Positions 36,549 to 45,493 of a stretch of DNA of 64,000 nt are shown piece after piece. The notes below the pieces were generated by a model, which was given only the letters and a program-made list of their open reading frames with translations, ran no database searches and was not told the DNA's origin. Every line of letters starts with the position of its first letter. The stretch's first letter is position 1. The translations under genes and the position numbers were made by a program. Source of the DNA: Labrys okinawensis (GTDB taxonomy: Bacteria; Pseudomonadota; Alphaproteobacteria; Rhizobiales; Labraceae); the NCBI RefSeq assembly GCF_002982075.1, contig NZ_PUEJ01000009.1, positions 221,122 to 285,121 of the forward strand. Direction: 5' to 3'.

Positions 36549-37388
36549 ATGAGCAAAGCCACGCACTCGCCGGCCCGGTCGATCGCCGCCCATGCGGTGC
36601 TGATCGCCTACACCGTGATCGCCCTGTTTCCGGTGATCCTGATCCTGATCAACTCCTTCAAGTCGAGGGATGCGATCTTCCGCTCGCCCCTGACGCCGCC
36701 GGGGCCGGCAACCTTCGACGCCATCGGCTACAAGACCGTGCTCGCCCAGGGCGATTTCTTCCTCTACTTCCAGAACAGCATGATCGTCACAGTGGTCTCC
36801 CTGTTCTTCGTGCTGCTGCTCGGCGGCATGGCGGCCTTCGCGCTGGCCGAGTACCGCTTCAGGGGCAACACCCTGATGGGGCTTTATCTGGCATTGGGCA
36901 TCATGATCCCGATCCGGCTCGGCACCGTCGCCATCCTGCAGCTCATGGTCGCCTCGGGCCTGGTCAATACGCTGACGGCCCTCATCCTGGTCTATACGGC
37001 GCAGGGGCTGCCCCTGGCGGTGTTCATCCTGTCCGAGTTCATGAAGCAGGTCTCGGACGATCTCAAGAATGCCGGCCGCATCGACGGATTGTCGGAATAC
37101 CGCATCTTCTTCCGCCTCGTCCTGCCGCTGGTGCGGCCGGCCATGGCCACCGTCGCGGTCTTCACCATGATCCCGATCTGGAACGATCTGTGGTTCCCGC
37201 TGATCCTGGCGCCGGGCGAGAGCACCAAGACCATCACGCTCGGTACCCAGGTCTTCATCGGCCAGTTCGTCACCAATTGGAATGCCGTGCTGGCCGCGCT
37301 GTCGCTCGCCATCCTGCCGGTGCTGGTGCTCTATGTGATCTTCTCGCGGCAGCTCATCCGCGGCATCACCTCGGGCGCCGTCAAATAG
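36549..37388 (+). CDS. Sugar ABC transporter permease (MalG/UgpE type)
   Basis: A 279-residue membrane protein with six transmembrane segments. It begins with a cytoplasmic stretch then AVLIAYTVIALFPVILILINSFKSRDAIF. The coupling loop is DLKNAGRIDGLSEYRIFFRLVLPLVRPAM and the protein ends SRQLIRGITSGAVK, a typical carbohydrate-permease C-terminus. GAGGAGA precedes the ATG. Confidence 0.93.
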   Translation: MSKATHSPARSIAAHAVLIAYTVIALFPVILILINSFKSRDAIFRSPLTPPGPATFDAIGYKTVLAQGDFFLYFQNSMIVTVVSLFFVLLLGGMAAFALAEYRFRGNTLMGLYLALGIMIPIRLGTVAILQLMVASGLVNTLTALILVYTAQGLPLAVFILSEFMKQVSDDLKNAGRIDGLSEYRIFFRLVLPLVRPAMATVAVFTMIPIWNDLWFPLILAPGESTKTITLGTQVFIGQFVTNWNAVLAALSLAILPVLVLYVIFSRQLIRGITSGAVK

Positions 37389-37537
37389 CGGCCTCTATTG
37401 AGCCGGCTTACGGCAACCTCGTCACCGTCCGCTGGAGCAAAGTGCGTTCAACCGTAGACGCCTGCTCGGTCCCATTCTTTGGCAGTGGATGAAAAAGCGC
37501 GCATGCGCCCCACAGTCACAATTCCAGGGGAGATATC

Positions 37538-38539
<1,002 letters not shown>

Positions 38540-38681
38540 GGCGCGGGAATGCGGTGTGCCGATCTCGGTATCGGCGTTCTTGGAAACGGTGCGTCCATCG
38601 GTAAAGATGCCGGTCGGAAGGCCGGTACACCGCACGGCACATGGAACCCATGGCAAAGCATCGGCCAAGGAGGACAATGTC

Positions 38682-39644
38682 ATGAACCCCGACGTTCTGG
38701 CCTCGGCCGCCCGTTCGGTACAGGCTCGCCAGCGCATCAAGGCCCATATCTATGAAACGCCGCTGCTGCCGTCCCGGCAGATCGGTGCAGACATGGGCAG
38801 CCGGCTCTTCTTCAAGGCCGAGAACTTCCAGCTGACAGGCTCCTTCAAGATCCGGGGCGCCAGCGCCAAGATCTCCGCCATGGCGCCGGGCCGGCATCTC
38901 GTCACCGCTTCTTCCGGCAATCATGGTATCGGCTCTTCCCAGGCCGCCCGGTCCTTCGGGCGGGACCTGACCGTGGTGCTGCCCGAGACGGTTGCAGCCG
39001 CCAAGCTTGCCCGAATCCGTTCCTACGGCGTGGAAACGCTGCTGCATGGCGCGGAGACCTGGTATGCGGAGCAGCATGCCCTCGAACTCGCCCGCGATAA
39101 GGACTATGAATATATCTCGGCCTATGACGATCCCGACGTCGTCGCCGGGCAGGGCACCATCGGGCTGGAGCTCCTGGAACAGCATCCCGATATCGACAAT
39201 GTCTTCATCGCGATGGGGGGCGGCGGCCTGATCAGCGGCATAGGCAGCGTGCTGAAGGCTTTCCGGCCGCGCACGCGCATCTACGGCGTCGCCGCGCGCA
39301 ATTCCTGCGCCCTGGTCCTGTCGATGGCGGCGGGCAGGGTAATCGAAACCGAGCATCTGGAAACGCTGGCGGATGGGGTTGCCGGCGGGCTTGCCGAGGA
39401 AACGATCACGCTCGGCTTGGCGCGGGCAGTCGTGGACGAGACGATCATCTGCACGGAGGAAGAGATCGCCGCGGCACTCCGCGATCTCGCCTTCAAGGAG
39501 AACATGCTGGCGGAAGGCTCGGCTGGCCTGGCCTTGGCAGGGTTCGCCAAGGTGGCGCAGGCCTGCCGCGGCCAGGTCAATGTGGTGCTGCTGTGCGGGG
39601 CCAATTACGACCGGAACAAGCTGGTCAAGGCCGTGTTCGGCTGA
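38682..39644 (+). CDS. Threonine/serine dehydratase-like PLP enzyme (fold type II)
   Basis: A 320-residue enzyme of the tryptophan-synthase-beta fold. The PLP lysine lies in FQLTGSFKIRGA, the substrate loop in ASSGNHG, and the phosphate-binding tetraglycine in AMGGGGLISG. The length (no ACT domain) fits catabolic threonine dehydratase, serine racemase or threo-3-hydroxyaspartate ammonia-lyase. AAGGAGG lies just upstream of the ATG. It follows the sugar ATPase by 142 bp, and whether it belongs to that operon is unclear. Confidence 0.88.
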   Translation: MNPDVLASAARSVQARQRIKAHIYETPLLPSRQIGADMGSRLFFKAENFQLTGSFKIRGASAKISAMAPGRHLVTASSGNHGIGSSQAARSFGRDLTVVLPETVAAAKLARIRSYGVETLLHGAETWYAEQHALELARDKDYEYISAYDDPDVVAGQGTIGLELLEQHPDIDNVFIAMGGGGLISGIGSVLKAFRPRTRIYGVAARNSCALVLSMAAGRVIETEHLETLADGVAGGLAEETITLGLARAVVDETIICTEEEIAAALRDLAFKENMLAEGSAGLALAGFAKVAQACRGQVNVVLLCGANYDRNKLVKAVFG

Positions 39645-39686
39645 AGAGGCGCTTCCGATTCACTGATCGAGCAGGAGCCCTGGCAG

Positions 39687-39839
39687 TTACGCGAAGGAAC
39701 CCCCACTGCGTATGGCTGCGTGGGCCTGGCTTTGCGGGATGGCGGTGCTGTCGCCCGCGGGCTCAGCCGAAACAGACGTCAGCGTAATCGCGGTAACAGC
39801 GCTGAGAAATAGAAAAATAGACGTGATGAGGATCTTCAT
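39687..39839 (-). CDS. 50-residue secreted peptide, hypothetical
   Basis: A short minus-strand frame from the ATG at 39839 to TAA at 39687. AAGGA sits nine bases upstream. It encodes a clear signal peptide (MKILITSIFLFLSAVTAI..., Ala-x-Ala-like site near VSA-EP) and a mature part of only about 25 residues ending SGGSFA. It lies convergent to the dehydratase gene. An ATGCGA-AATA-TCGCAT palindrome at 39903-39918 lies upstream. No family recognised. Confidence 0.5.
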   Translation of the reverse strand: MKILITSIFLFLSAVTAITLTSVSAEPAGDSTAIPQSQAHAAIRSGGSFA

Positions 39840-40273
39840 TGCTGGAATCCTTGAAAATATTTTTGAAGTAAAACTCTGAAAACTGAAACGTATTCCGCTG
39901 CCATGCGAAATATCGCATGAGCTAAAAATGAAATATTATTTCGTTATTGAATAGGAAGGAGCCGAAGCCCTGCCGCTTCAGCACGTGATTATGCACGCGC
40001 CATACAAGCCGGAATGCCTTGTCGGTCCTTGGAATTTTTTGAAATCGGCGAGAACCCCCTTCCCCCGAAAACCTTCTGATTCTCCATGAATGTTACTTAC
40101 CGGTAACACCCTGGAGCGAAATAGTCAAGACTGTCGGGAGGGAAGCGGCCATCCCGAAGCCGACTGAAACGGCAATGGGCGGGAAGCGCCCTAAGAGGCC
40201 GTACGAGGCCGAGAGCAACGACATCCTATGGACGGCCAGCATGGCTGGTCTGTGATGGCCGGAAAATCGTGTT
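39840..40273. other. Non-coding gap up to the island left end
   Basis: About 430 bases without a convincing gene. The right part of 39840-39960 is AT-rich and holds the ATGCGA/TCGCAT palindrome (39903-39918) that may belong to the small peptide promoter. Frames crossing 40093-40440 run through the tRNA fragment and have no ribosome sites. Confidence 0.6.
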
Positions 40274-40331
40274 GGTTTTTGGAGCGGGCGATGGGAATCG
40301 AACCCACGACATTCAGCTTGGGAAGCTGACG
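40274..40331 (-). repeat. Left attachment site, tRNA-Gly(CCC) 3' fragment
   Basis: 58 bases identical to 63381-63438. They cover the tRNA from its anticodon arm through T arm, acceptor and CCA, plus six bases beyond. The 5' half of the tRNA is missing here, so this is the displaced chromosomal 3' end. Confidence 0.93.
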
Positions 40332-40443
40332 ATTTAGTTTTCCCTGTGTTGGGTGATCTGTCAATGCGTTGCATAAAGCATTGATATATATCGTGTTAAT
40401 TTTTCCTCCTATCTCCTGTCCATTTACCCGATTGTAAATCATG

Positions 40444-40464
40444 GTGGCGACTCGGTGGCGACTC
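40444..40464 (+). repeat. Integrase arm-type site, left
   Basis: Two tandem copies of GTGGCGACTC separated by one G. The same 21 bases recur at 63300-63320 near the right end. The pair lies 30 bp upstream of the integrase start, so it may also let the integrase regulate itself. Confidence 0.75.
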
Positions 40465-40493
40465 TCTGATAGAGTGTCGTTGGGAGGTGCATC

Positions 40494-41753
40494 ATGCCCG
40501 TTCTTAAGTTGACACGCCGATCGGTTGCGAGCCTGCCCGGTGTTGAGCGCCAGACGATATATTTCGACGAAGTGCTGAAAGGGTTCGGCCTTAAGGTCAT
40601 GCCCTCGGGGTCCCGCTCGTGGATTGTCGAGTATCGCCCTGGGGCCGGAGGTAGGGCGGTGTCGAAAAGGCGCATGGTCATCGGAGATCCCGCCGTCATG
40701 TCGCCAGAAGATGCTCGCGACGAGGCTGGCAAGATCTTGTCGCGAGTTAATCTAGGTGAAGATCCGGCCGCGAAGCGGACAGAGGAACGCAAGGCGGAAA
40801 CGGTGTCGGATCTGCTTGATGCGTACATGTCGGAGCTGATCCGCCCCAAGCGAAAACCGCGAACGGCAGTTCTATTCGATGGCTATGTGACCAACCACAT
40901 CGCTCCGGCTATCGGGAGCAAGAGGGTGAATGCGATCACCCAGGTGGATATCGCGAGGCTCCACAAAGCGGTGGGCGTCAAGCACAAGACAACCGCCAAC
41001 CGCATTATGACCTTGCTCAACGCCGCGTTTGCCTTTGGAATCAAGACCGGTCGATTGCCGAAGGGATTTGAGAACCCTGTGGGTGCCATCGCGCGCTATG
41101 GCGAGAAGAGCCGTGAGCGGTATCTTACCTTCGATGAACTCGGACGTTTAGGCCATGCCTTACGTCTGGCCGAAGGTGAAGGCATTCCCTGGACCCCCGA
41201 TCCTGACAAGAAAACCAAACACGCGCCGAAGGCCGAAAACAGGTTGGTGAAGTTCGACCAATTCGCCGTGGCTGGGCTCAGACTCCTTATGTTCACGGGC
41301 GCTCGCCTTCGGGAAATCCTGCACCTGAGGTGGAGTGAGGTCGACATGGATCGTGGCTTTCTTTTTCTGCCGGACTCCAAGACAGGAAAGAAGACCATCG
41401 TGCTCGGGGCGCCAGCATTACGCATTCTGGCAACGCTCCCACGGCTGGGCATCTACGTCATAGCGGGCGAGACGGCCGGGCAGGAGGAGGAGCGCCCGCG
41501 CTCCGATCTCAATCGTCCATGGGCTCGCATCAGCGCCCATGCGGGCCTTGCAGGCGTCAGGCTCCATGACCTCCGCCATTCCTTCGCCAGTGTTGGAGCC
41601 GGCAGCGGTATGGGCCTGCAGATTGTCGGGCGACTGTTAGGCCATGCGGACAGCTCGACGACGGAGCGATATGCGCATCTAGCGGACGATCCGTTGAAAC
41701 GAGCGTCTGATGTGATCGCGGGTCAGATTGCTGCGGCTATGGGGGAGGGGTGA
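40494..41753 (+). CDS. Tyrosine-type site-specific integrase
   Basis: A 419-residue recombinase. An N-terminal arm-binding domain (about 1-95, DUF4102-like) precedes a core-binding SAM-like region (about 100-210). The catalytic domain has R271 (TGARLREIL), a lysine in DSKTGKK, H358 and R361 (HDLRHSF), H384 (LGHAD) and nucleophile Y393 (TTERYAHL). All catalytic residues are present, so the island should be mobile if an excisionase is available. It lies 160 bp inside the left attachment repeat and just downstream of tandem arm sites. GGGAGG precedes the ATG. Confidence 0.96.
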   Translation: MPVLKLTRRSVASLPGVERQTIYFDEVLKGFGLKVMPSGSRSWIVEYRPGAGGRAVSKRRMVIGDPAVMSPEDARDEAGKILSRVNLGEDPAAKRTEERKAETVSDLLDAYMSELIRPKRKPRTAVLFDGYVTNHIAPAIGSKRVNAITQVDIARLHKAVGVKHKTTANRIMTLLNAAFAFGIKTGRLPKGFENPVGAIARYGEKSRERYLTFDELGRLGHALRLAEGEGIPWTPDPDKKTKHAPKAENRLVKFDQFAVAGLRLLMFTGARLREILHLRWSEVDMDRGFLFLPDSKTGKKTIVLGAPALRILATLPRLGIYVIAGETAGQEEERPRSDLNRPWARISAHAGLAGVRLHDLRHSFASVGAGSGMGLQIVGRLLGHADSSTTERYAHLADDPLKRASDVIAGQIAAAMGEG

Positions 41754-42244
41754 TGGACGACGAACTAGACTGGAGGGCCGAGGTTCTGAGCCGCGCTCCG
41801 ATGCAGGTATCGGATGAGACGACCCCGGAGTCACTCGTCGATGAGATGACAGAGCGGCTGTCGGCTCTCATGGCCTCGTGCAACGGCGTCTATCCCACAG
41901 AAGAAGGTTGGCGCCAACTCGCCATCGAACTGGCGCTGAGGTACCATCCCGCATTCAAGATTGAGACGCCGGCTGACCGCACCGGACGGAGCGGTAAGGG
42001 TGGAAAGCCTGTGGGCTTCGAGAACTTCGCGGTCCGGTCGGCTATGAAAAATCAGATTGGCAAAGGCCTGACGAGAACCGAGGCGGCGAAGATCGTCGCG
42101 AAAATGTTCGGCATAGCTCCGGGAACAGCTCGAAACTCGCTCACGCGAAAAGCGCCTCCGCCAGATTTCCTGGCCCGCCAACCTTATGAAATTAAAGCGG
42201 AAAATGCACTTCTTCTCGCAGCCAAGATGCTTGCACAGAAATAG
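41753..42244 (+). CDS. Hypothetical island protein with possible DNA-binding helices
   Basis: A 163-residue protein overlapping the integrase stop by one base (a GTG at 41750 is the alternative start). The second half contains a helix-turn-helix-like stretch, GLTRTEAAKIVAKMFGIAPGTARNSLTRK, after a basic linker (DRTGRSGKGGKPVG). No family recognised. Position next to the integrase suggests a role in recombination or its regulation. Confidence 0.65.
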   Translation: MDDELDWRAEVLSRAPMQVSDETTPESLVDEMTERLSALMASCNGVYPTEEGWRQLAIELALRYHPAFKIETPADRTGRSGKGGKPVGFENFAVRSAMKNQIGKGLTRTEAAKIVAKMFGIAPGTARNSLTRKAPPPDFLARQPYEIKAENALLLAAKMLAQK

Positions 42245-42318
42245 GTGTGTTTATCTGTGCAGGACAAAGGAAGATATTCAGTCCAACGCAACGACAGGCG
42301 TTGCGACGGAGGCGAGCA

Positions 42319-42537
42319 ATGTCAAACATTCGAGTTAATGAGGCGGCAAAATATGTTGGCCTCTCCAAGTCCAGTCTCGACAAACTTCGGTGCTTCGGCG
42401 GTGGTCCGCGGTACTTCAAACTCGGACGTGCCGTAGTCTACAGCACTGACGATCTCGATATCTGGATGAACGAACGGACTCGCAACAGCACGTGGGGAGC
42501 GAACGACAACGCTCAGCCCCAAGCACTAGCCGCCTAA
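42319..42537 (+). CDS. AlpA/excisionase-like helix-turn-helix protein
   Basis: A 72-residue MerR-like HTH protein: RVNEAAKYVGLSKSSLDKLRCFGGGPRYFKLGRAVVYSTDDLDIWMNERT is the standard layout of AlpA/Xis-type excisionases and helix_turn_helix_17 proteins. GGAGG at 42307-42311 sets the start. Being close to the integrase, it is the best candidate for the directionality factor of the island. Confidence 0.85.
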   Translation: MSNIRVNEAAKYVGLSKSSLDKLRCFGGGPRYFKLGRAVVYSTDDLDIWMNERTRNSTWGANDNAQPQALAA

Positions 42538-42723
42538 ACCAACCCGCCCCGCGCCGATCGCCGTGTGCGACCCCTGGAACACCTGCCGGGGCGTTCCTTC
42601 TGAAAACCAAGCCCACCAAAACGCGCTTCGGCGCGAACGATACCGCTCGTCCCGCACGCGGGCAGGGCACCCTTCAACACGCCCCCCTGGGGCACGGCGC
42701 CTCTCGGCGGCAAGGAAATCCGC

Positions 42724-42969
42724 ATGAACGCACTCAATGTCCGCCCCTGCTACCGCGGCGGCAATCTCGTCGCTCTGTTCGACGTGGCTGTCAGTCCCGA
42801 CCTGACCATCCACGATTTGCAGCTGCGCTACGACACCCGCGGCAACTACGACTGCCATTCGCCAAGCCGGCGGGGGCGAAAGGCTTGCCGCCTGTCCCCC
42901 GGCCTCGCCGACGTCTTTCGCGACCTCGCAATCGCTGCCGCGGAAGCGGAAGGCGTCAACATCGACTAG
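42724..42969 (+). CDS. Hypothetical protein, tandem paralogue 1
   Basis: An 81-residue protein with pattern NVRPCYRGGNLVALFDVAVSPDLTIHDLQLRYDTRG. It is followed immediately by a second, related gene (LNIRPSYEPG...ARFDIEITEHLRLFGLMLTR). Both end with a GRKA motif and a helix with FRDLAIAAA/ITDAAVAAL. Function is unknown; such pairs often precede replication genes in islands. AAGGAA stands before the ATG. Confidence 0.7.
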   Translation: MNALNVRPCYRGGNLVALFDVAVSPDLTIHDLQLRYDTRGNYDCHSPSRRGRKACRLSPGLADVFRDLAIAAAEAEGVNID

Positions 42970-42977
42970 GAACCCAA

Positions 42978-43223
42978 ATGCACATTCTCAATATCAGGCC
43001 CTCGTATGAGCCTGGCGTGGTCGCACGCTTCGATATCGAAATCACAGAACATCTTCGGCTCTTTGGCTTGATGCTCACCCGCAATCAAGATGGCAAGATG
43101 CGCACCTATGCGCCAAATGCCTGCGGTCGGAAGGCTGCCACCTTCCACCCGGTCTTGGCCACACGGATCACCGACGCCGCTGTAGCGGCTCTCAGCGCTG
43201 GCGGTGCACGCCATGCAGCCTGA
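42978..43223 (+). CDS. Hypothetical protein, tandem paralogue 2
   Basis: An 81-residue protein starting MHILNIRPSYEPGVVARFDIEITEHLRLFGLML and containing YAPNACGRKAATFHPVLA. It parallels the preceding gene in order of motifs and length, so the pair likely arose by duplication. It overlaps the start of the next gene. Unknown function; the fold looks like one beta-sheet with a C-terminal helix. Confidence 0.72.
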   Translation: MHILNIRPSYEPGVVARFDIEITEHLRLFGLMLTRNQDGKMRTYAPNACGRKAATFHPVLATRITDAAVAALSAGGARHAA

Positions 43224-43914
43224 ACCCTTCAGCGTTGAAGATCCCGCCTTCCCGTCTCCCTCGCAGATCCCGGACACCCTGGCAGACCACGGACATGACC
43301 GTGGCGTTGATGCTTGGCTGGCCTATCACTGGTTCGATCCGGATACCGTCCGTGCTCATTTCGCCATCGGCGAGATGCGTGGCGAGTGGCATCAGTGCGC
43401 CGGTTTTCCCTTTCCGGCGACATTCCGACCCAACTCGGCCAGCAAGCTGCGCGCCATCGTCATGCCCATCGATGTTGACGGCCGGGCAGTGGATATCTTG
43501 GCTATCGACAAAGCCGACGCCACCCTCTGGGGCGTTGTCACCGGTGCTGCTGCTTTCGTGAATGATGCCGATGTCGAGCGCCATACGTATCTGAATGCAG
43601 GCCCGCTGCGCGTGCATCGAAATCCTATGGACTGGCTGAGCGACAATTGCGATGGCGTCATTCCGCTGCGCTCGCGATCGTATACCGAGCTGTACGAGCG
43701 CGGCGTTCGTTTCTTCATCGCCGAGACTATCGAGCGCGCGGAGGAACTGGCCGAGCGGATATTCGAGGCCCCACAACGGCCAGGCGAGAGCGACGCCGAC
43801 TTCAATCGGCGCGCAGACTCGGCCGACAAGTACATTAGCATCGACGACGATGACCTCGATGACGAAATCATCGAGCGTGTCGCCCAGCAGCTCGCCGCGG
43901 GGGCACGCCGATGA
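43213..43914 (+). CDS. Hypothetical protein, replication-module neighbour
   Basis: A 233-residue acidic protein that overlaps the preceding gene and, by four bases, the helicase gene downstream. The middle contains beta-strand-rich VMPIDVDGRAVDILAIDKADATLWGVVTGAAAFV, which might be a Toprim/primase-like or DUF-type core, but no catalytic motif is certain. The C-terminus is rich in Asp/Glu (SIDDDDLDDEIIERVAQQL). Coupling to the helicase suggests a primase-like or loader role. This is inference. Confidence 0.6.
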   Translation: MQPEPFSVEDPAFPSPSQIPDTLADHGHDRGVDAWLAYHWFDPDTVRAHFAIGEMRGEWHQCAGFPFPATFRPNSASKLRAIVMPIDVDGRAVDILAIDKADATLWGVVTGAAAFVNDADVERHTYLNAGPLRVHRNPMDWLSDNCDGVIPLRSRSYTELYERGVRFFIAETIERAEELAERIFEAPQRPGESDADFNRRADSADKYISIDDDDLDDEIIERVAQQLAAGARR

Positions 43915-45077
43915 TCGTGATCTCTCTTAAGGAGGCCCGCCAGCGCCAGGACAAGCTTGCCGGTGAGCTTCGCCAGAAGGCCGCCGATATCCTGAATCCA
44001 CCAGCTGTCGCTACAGATCGATTCAAGCTGACGTGGTTCGATGACATCGCGGACTCGGCTCCCAAAGAGACCATTATCAAGGGCGTCTTTGGGGTGCACG
44101 AGTTCACGACAGTGTCAGGCCTCCCCGGCACCGGCAAGAGCGTCATCCTGACCGACATGGCGTGCCATGTCGCTGCAGGTATGGAATGGCACGGCAGGAG
44201 GGTGAAGCAGGGCCTCGTTGTCTATGTAGCCGCCGAACGCAAGACACTCACAGAGCGCCGCCTACTCGCGTTTCGAAAGAAGCACGGCGTGAGCAAGATC
44301 CCGCTGCTAGTGCTCGGTGGTGCCATCGATCTCACGCGAGACACGGCAGATGCGTCAGCGATTGTCGCAGCGGTGAAGCAGGCAGAATCCGTATGCGGCA
44401 TGCCATGTGTGTGGATCGTGCTGGACACCCTGACGCGCACATTCGGCGCCGGTGACCAGAACGCATCGAAGGATATGATTCGCTACGTCAAATCCTGCGA
44501 CGTGATCATGGACGGTACCGGGGCACACGTCAGCGCTGTGCATCACACGGCATGGTCGGGCGAGCGCGGTAAGGGTGCGATCGACCTTGATGGCGCGGTG
44601 GATGCCAGCTTCATGGTCGAGAAGCGCAGCGATGGCACATATGCGTTCCTTTGCGATGGTGCCAACGACGGGCCGGAGGGGCTAGTGACCCGGTTCATCA
44701 TGGAGTCGGTGGAAGTGGGCGTCGACGAGGATGGTGAGCCCACGAGCGCGCCAGTAGTAATGCGGCACAACAATCCTGCTGAAGGGTTGATTGCCAGCCT
44801 CAAGGGCAACGCTGCCAAGGCACTTCAGTCATTACGGGACACCATCCGGGCTATCGGCGTCATCCCCGAGGGCACTCACTTCCCCGGCGGAGTTCGTGTC
44901 GTCACCGAAGATCAGTGGCGACAGGCCTTTTATAACGCAGTGCCCGACATGAAGCCTGACAGCCGAAAGAAAGCCTTTTGGCGATGCCGCGACCAGATCG
45001 TCGGGGAATCCCTGGCGGGACAGGCTGGGCAGTGGTTTTGGCTGACTTCCGACGTTAGCCGGCCAGACGAAACCTAA
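43911..45077 (+). CDS. RepA-like hexameric helicase / AAA_25 ATPase
   Basis: A 388-residue RecA-fold ATPase. Walker A GLPGTGKS has K76. VVYVAAER follows, the Walker B-like strand is WIVLDTLTRTFGAGDQN, and sensor-type HVSAVHHTAWSGERGKGAIDLDGAVDASF is characteristic of the RepA/RSF1010 and phage-type hexameric helicases. The C-terminal 100 residues look like a small DNA-binding domain. It is the main replication-type gene of the island and is directly followed by repeated CGGGACA motifs. Confidence 0.88.
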   Translation: MIVISLKEARQRQDKLAGELRQKAADILNPPAVATDRFKLTWFDDIADSAPKETIIKGVFGVHEFTTVSGLPGTGKSVILTDMACHVAAGMEWHGRRVKQGLVVYVAAERKTLTERRLLAFRKKHGVSKIPLLVLGGAIDLTRDTADASAIVAAVKQAESVCGMPCVWIVLDTLTRTFGAGDQNASKDMIRYVKSCDVIMDGTGAHVSAVHHTAWSGERGKGAIDLDGAVDASFMVEKRSDGTYAFLCDGANDGPEGLVTRFIMESVEVGVDEDGEPTSAPVVMRHNNPAEGLIASLKGNAAKALQSLRDTIRAIGVIPEGTHFPGGVRVVTEDQWRQAFYNAVPDMKPDSRKKAFWRCRDQIVGESLAGQAGQWFWLTSDVSRPDET

Positions 45078-45081
45078 TAAA

Positions 45082-45218
45082 TGTCCCGCAGGAACTTAGT
45101 GAAATCAATTGCTTATGACCTGCGGGACATCACGGGACATATCGGGACACGGTAAAAGTGTCCCGGAGCACTTAGCGGGACGGACAGGGACACACCCTTT
45201 AGGGTGTCCCTGTCCCGC
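45082..45218. repeat. CGGGACA repeat cluster and hairpin, possible origin
   Basis: Three direct CGGGACA copies with exact 10-bp period start at 45123, 45133 and 45143. Inverted copies (TGTCCCG) are at 45083 and 45160, and CGGGAC is at 45176. A strong hairpin follows: ACAGGGACAC at 45184-45193 with the complement in GGGTGTCCCTGT around TTTA. It directly follows the helicase gene, as iterons often do in RepA-type replicons; the hairpin may also terminate transcription. Confidence 0.6.
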
Positions 45219-45292
45219 AGCTTGAAATTGAAGAAATAAAACCTCCCCCACCCCAGCCATCAGCGCTGGCCTAACCCTCCATGGAGCTTCCC

Positions 45293-45493
45293 ATGCCCAC
45301 CATCTCAATCCCGCCGTATCCCGCCAATCTGGCGGACGGCACCAATGTGCATGTTGTCGGCATCACCCTCGACGGCACGGTTCCTCAATTCATCATAATG
45401 CGCCCCGGCGAGAACGGCAGCGTGCGTCCCGATACGACCTATGAGGTTTTCGGCGTATCGCTCGACGACGAACCGGAGTCCGTCGATGGCTGA
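45293..45493 (+). CDS. Hypothetical small protein
   Basis: A 66-residue protein (MPTISIPPYPANLADGTNVHVVG...) with TGGAGC eight bases before the ATG; the frame could begin four codons earlier. It looks like a small beta-barrel/sheet domain. Its last eight bases overlap the next gene, a phage tail-type protein, suggesting a structural-module accessory. No family recognised. Confidence 0.6.
   Translation: MPTISIPPYPANLADGTNVHVVGITLDGTVPQFIIMRPGENGSVRPDTTYEVFGVSLDDEPESVDG

Noticed and set aside
40093..40442. Short minus-strand frames across the left attachment repeat
   Set aside because: They read through the tRNA fragment and have no coherent composition or ribosome site.
40444..40464. Possible CRISPR-like repeats
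   Set aside because: Only two adjacent units at each island end and no spacer array; arm-type integrase sites explain them better.
41753..42244. Possible small terminase subunit
   Set aside because: The helix-turn-helix-like stretch is weak, the position next to the integrase is unusual for packaging genes and no large subunit follows.
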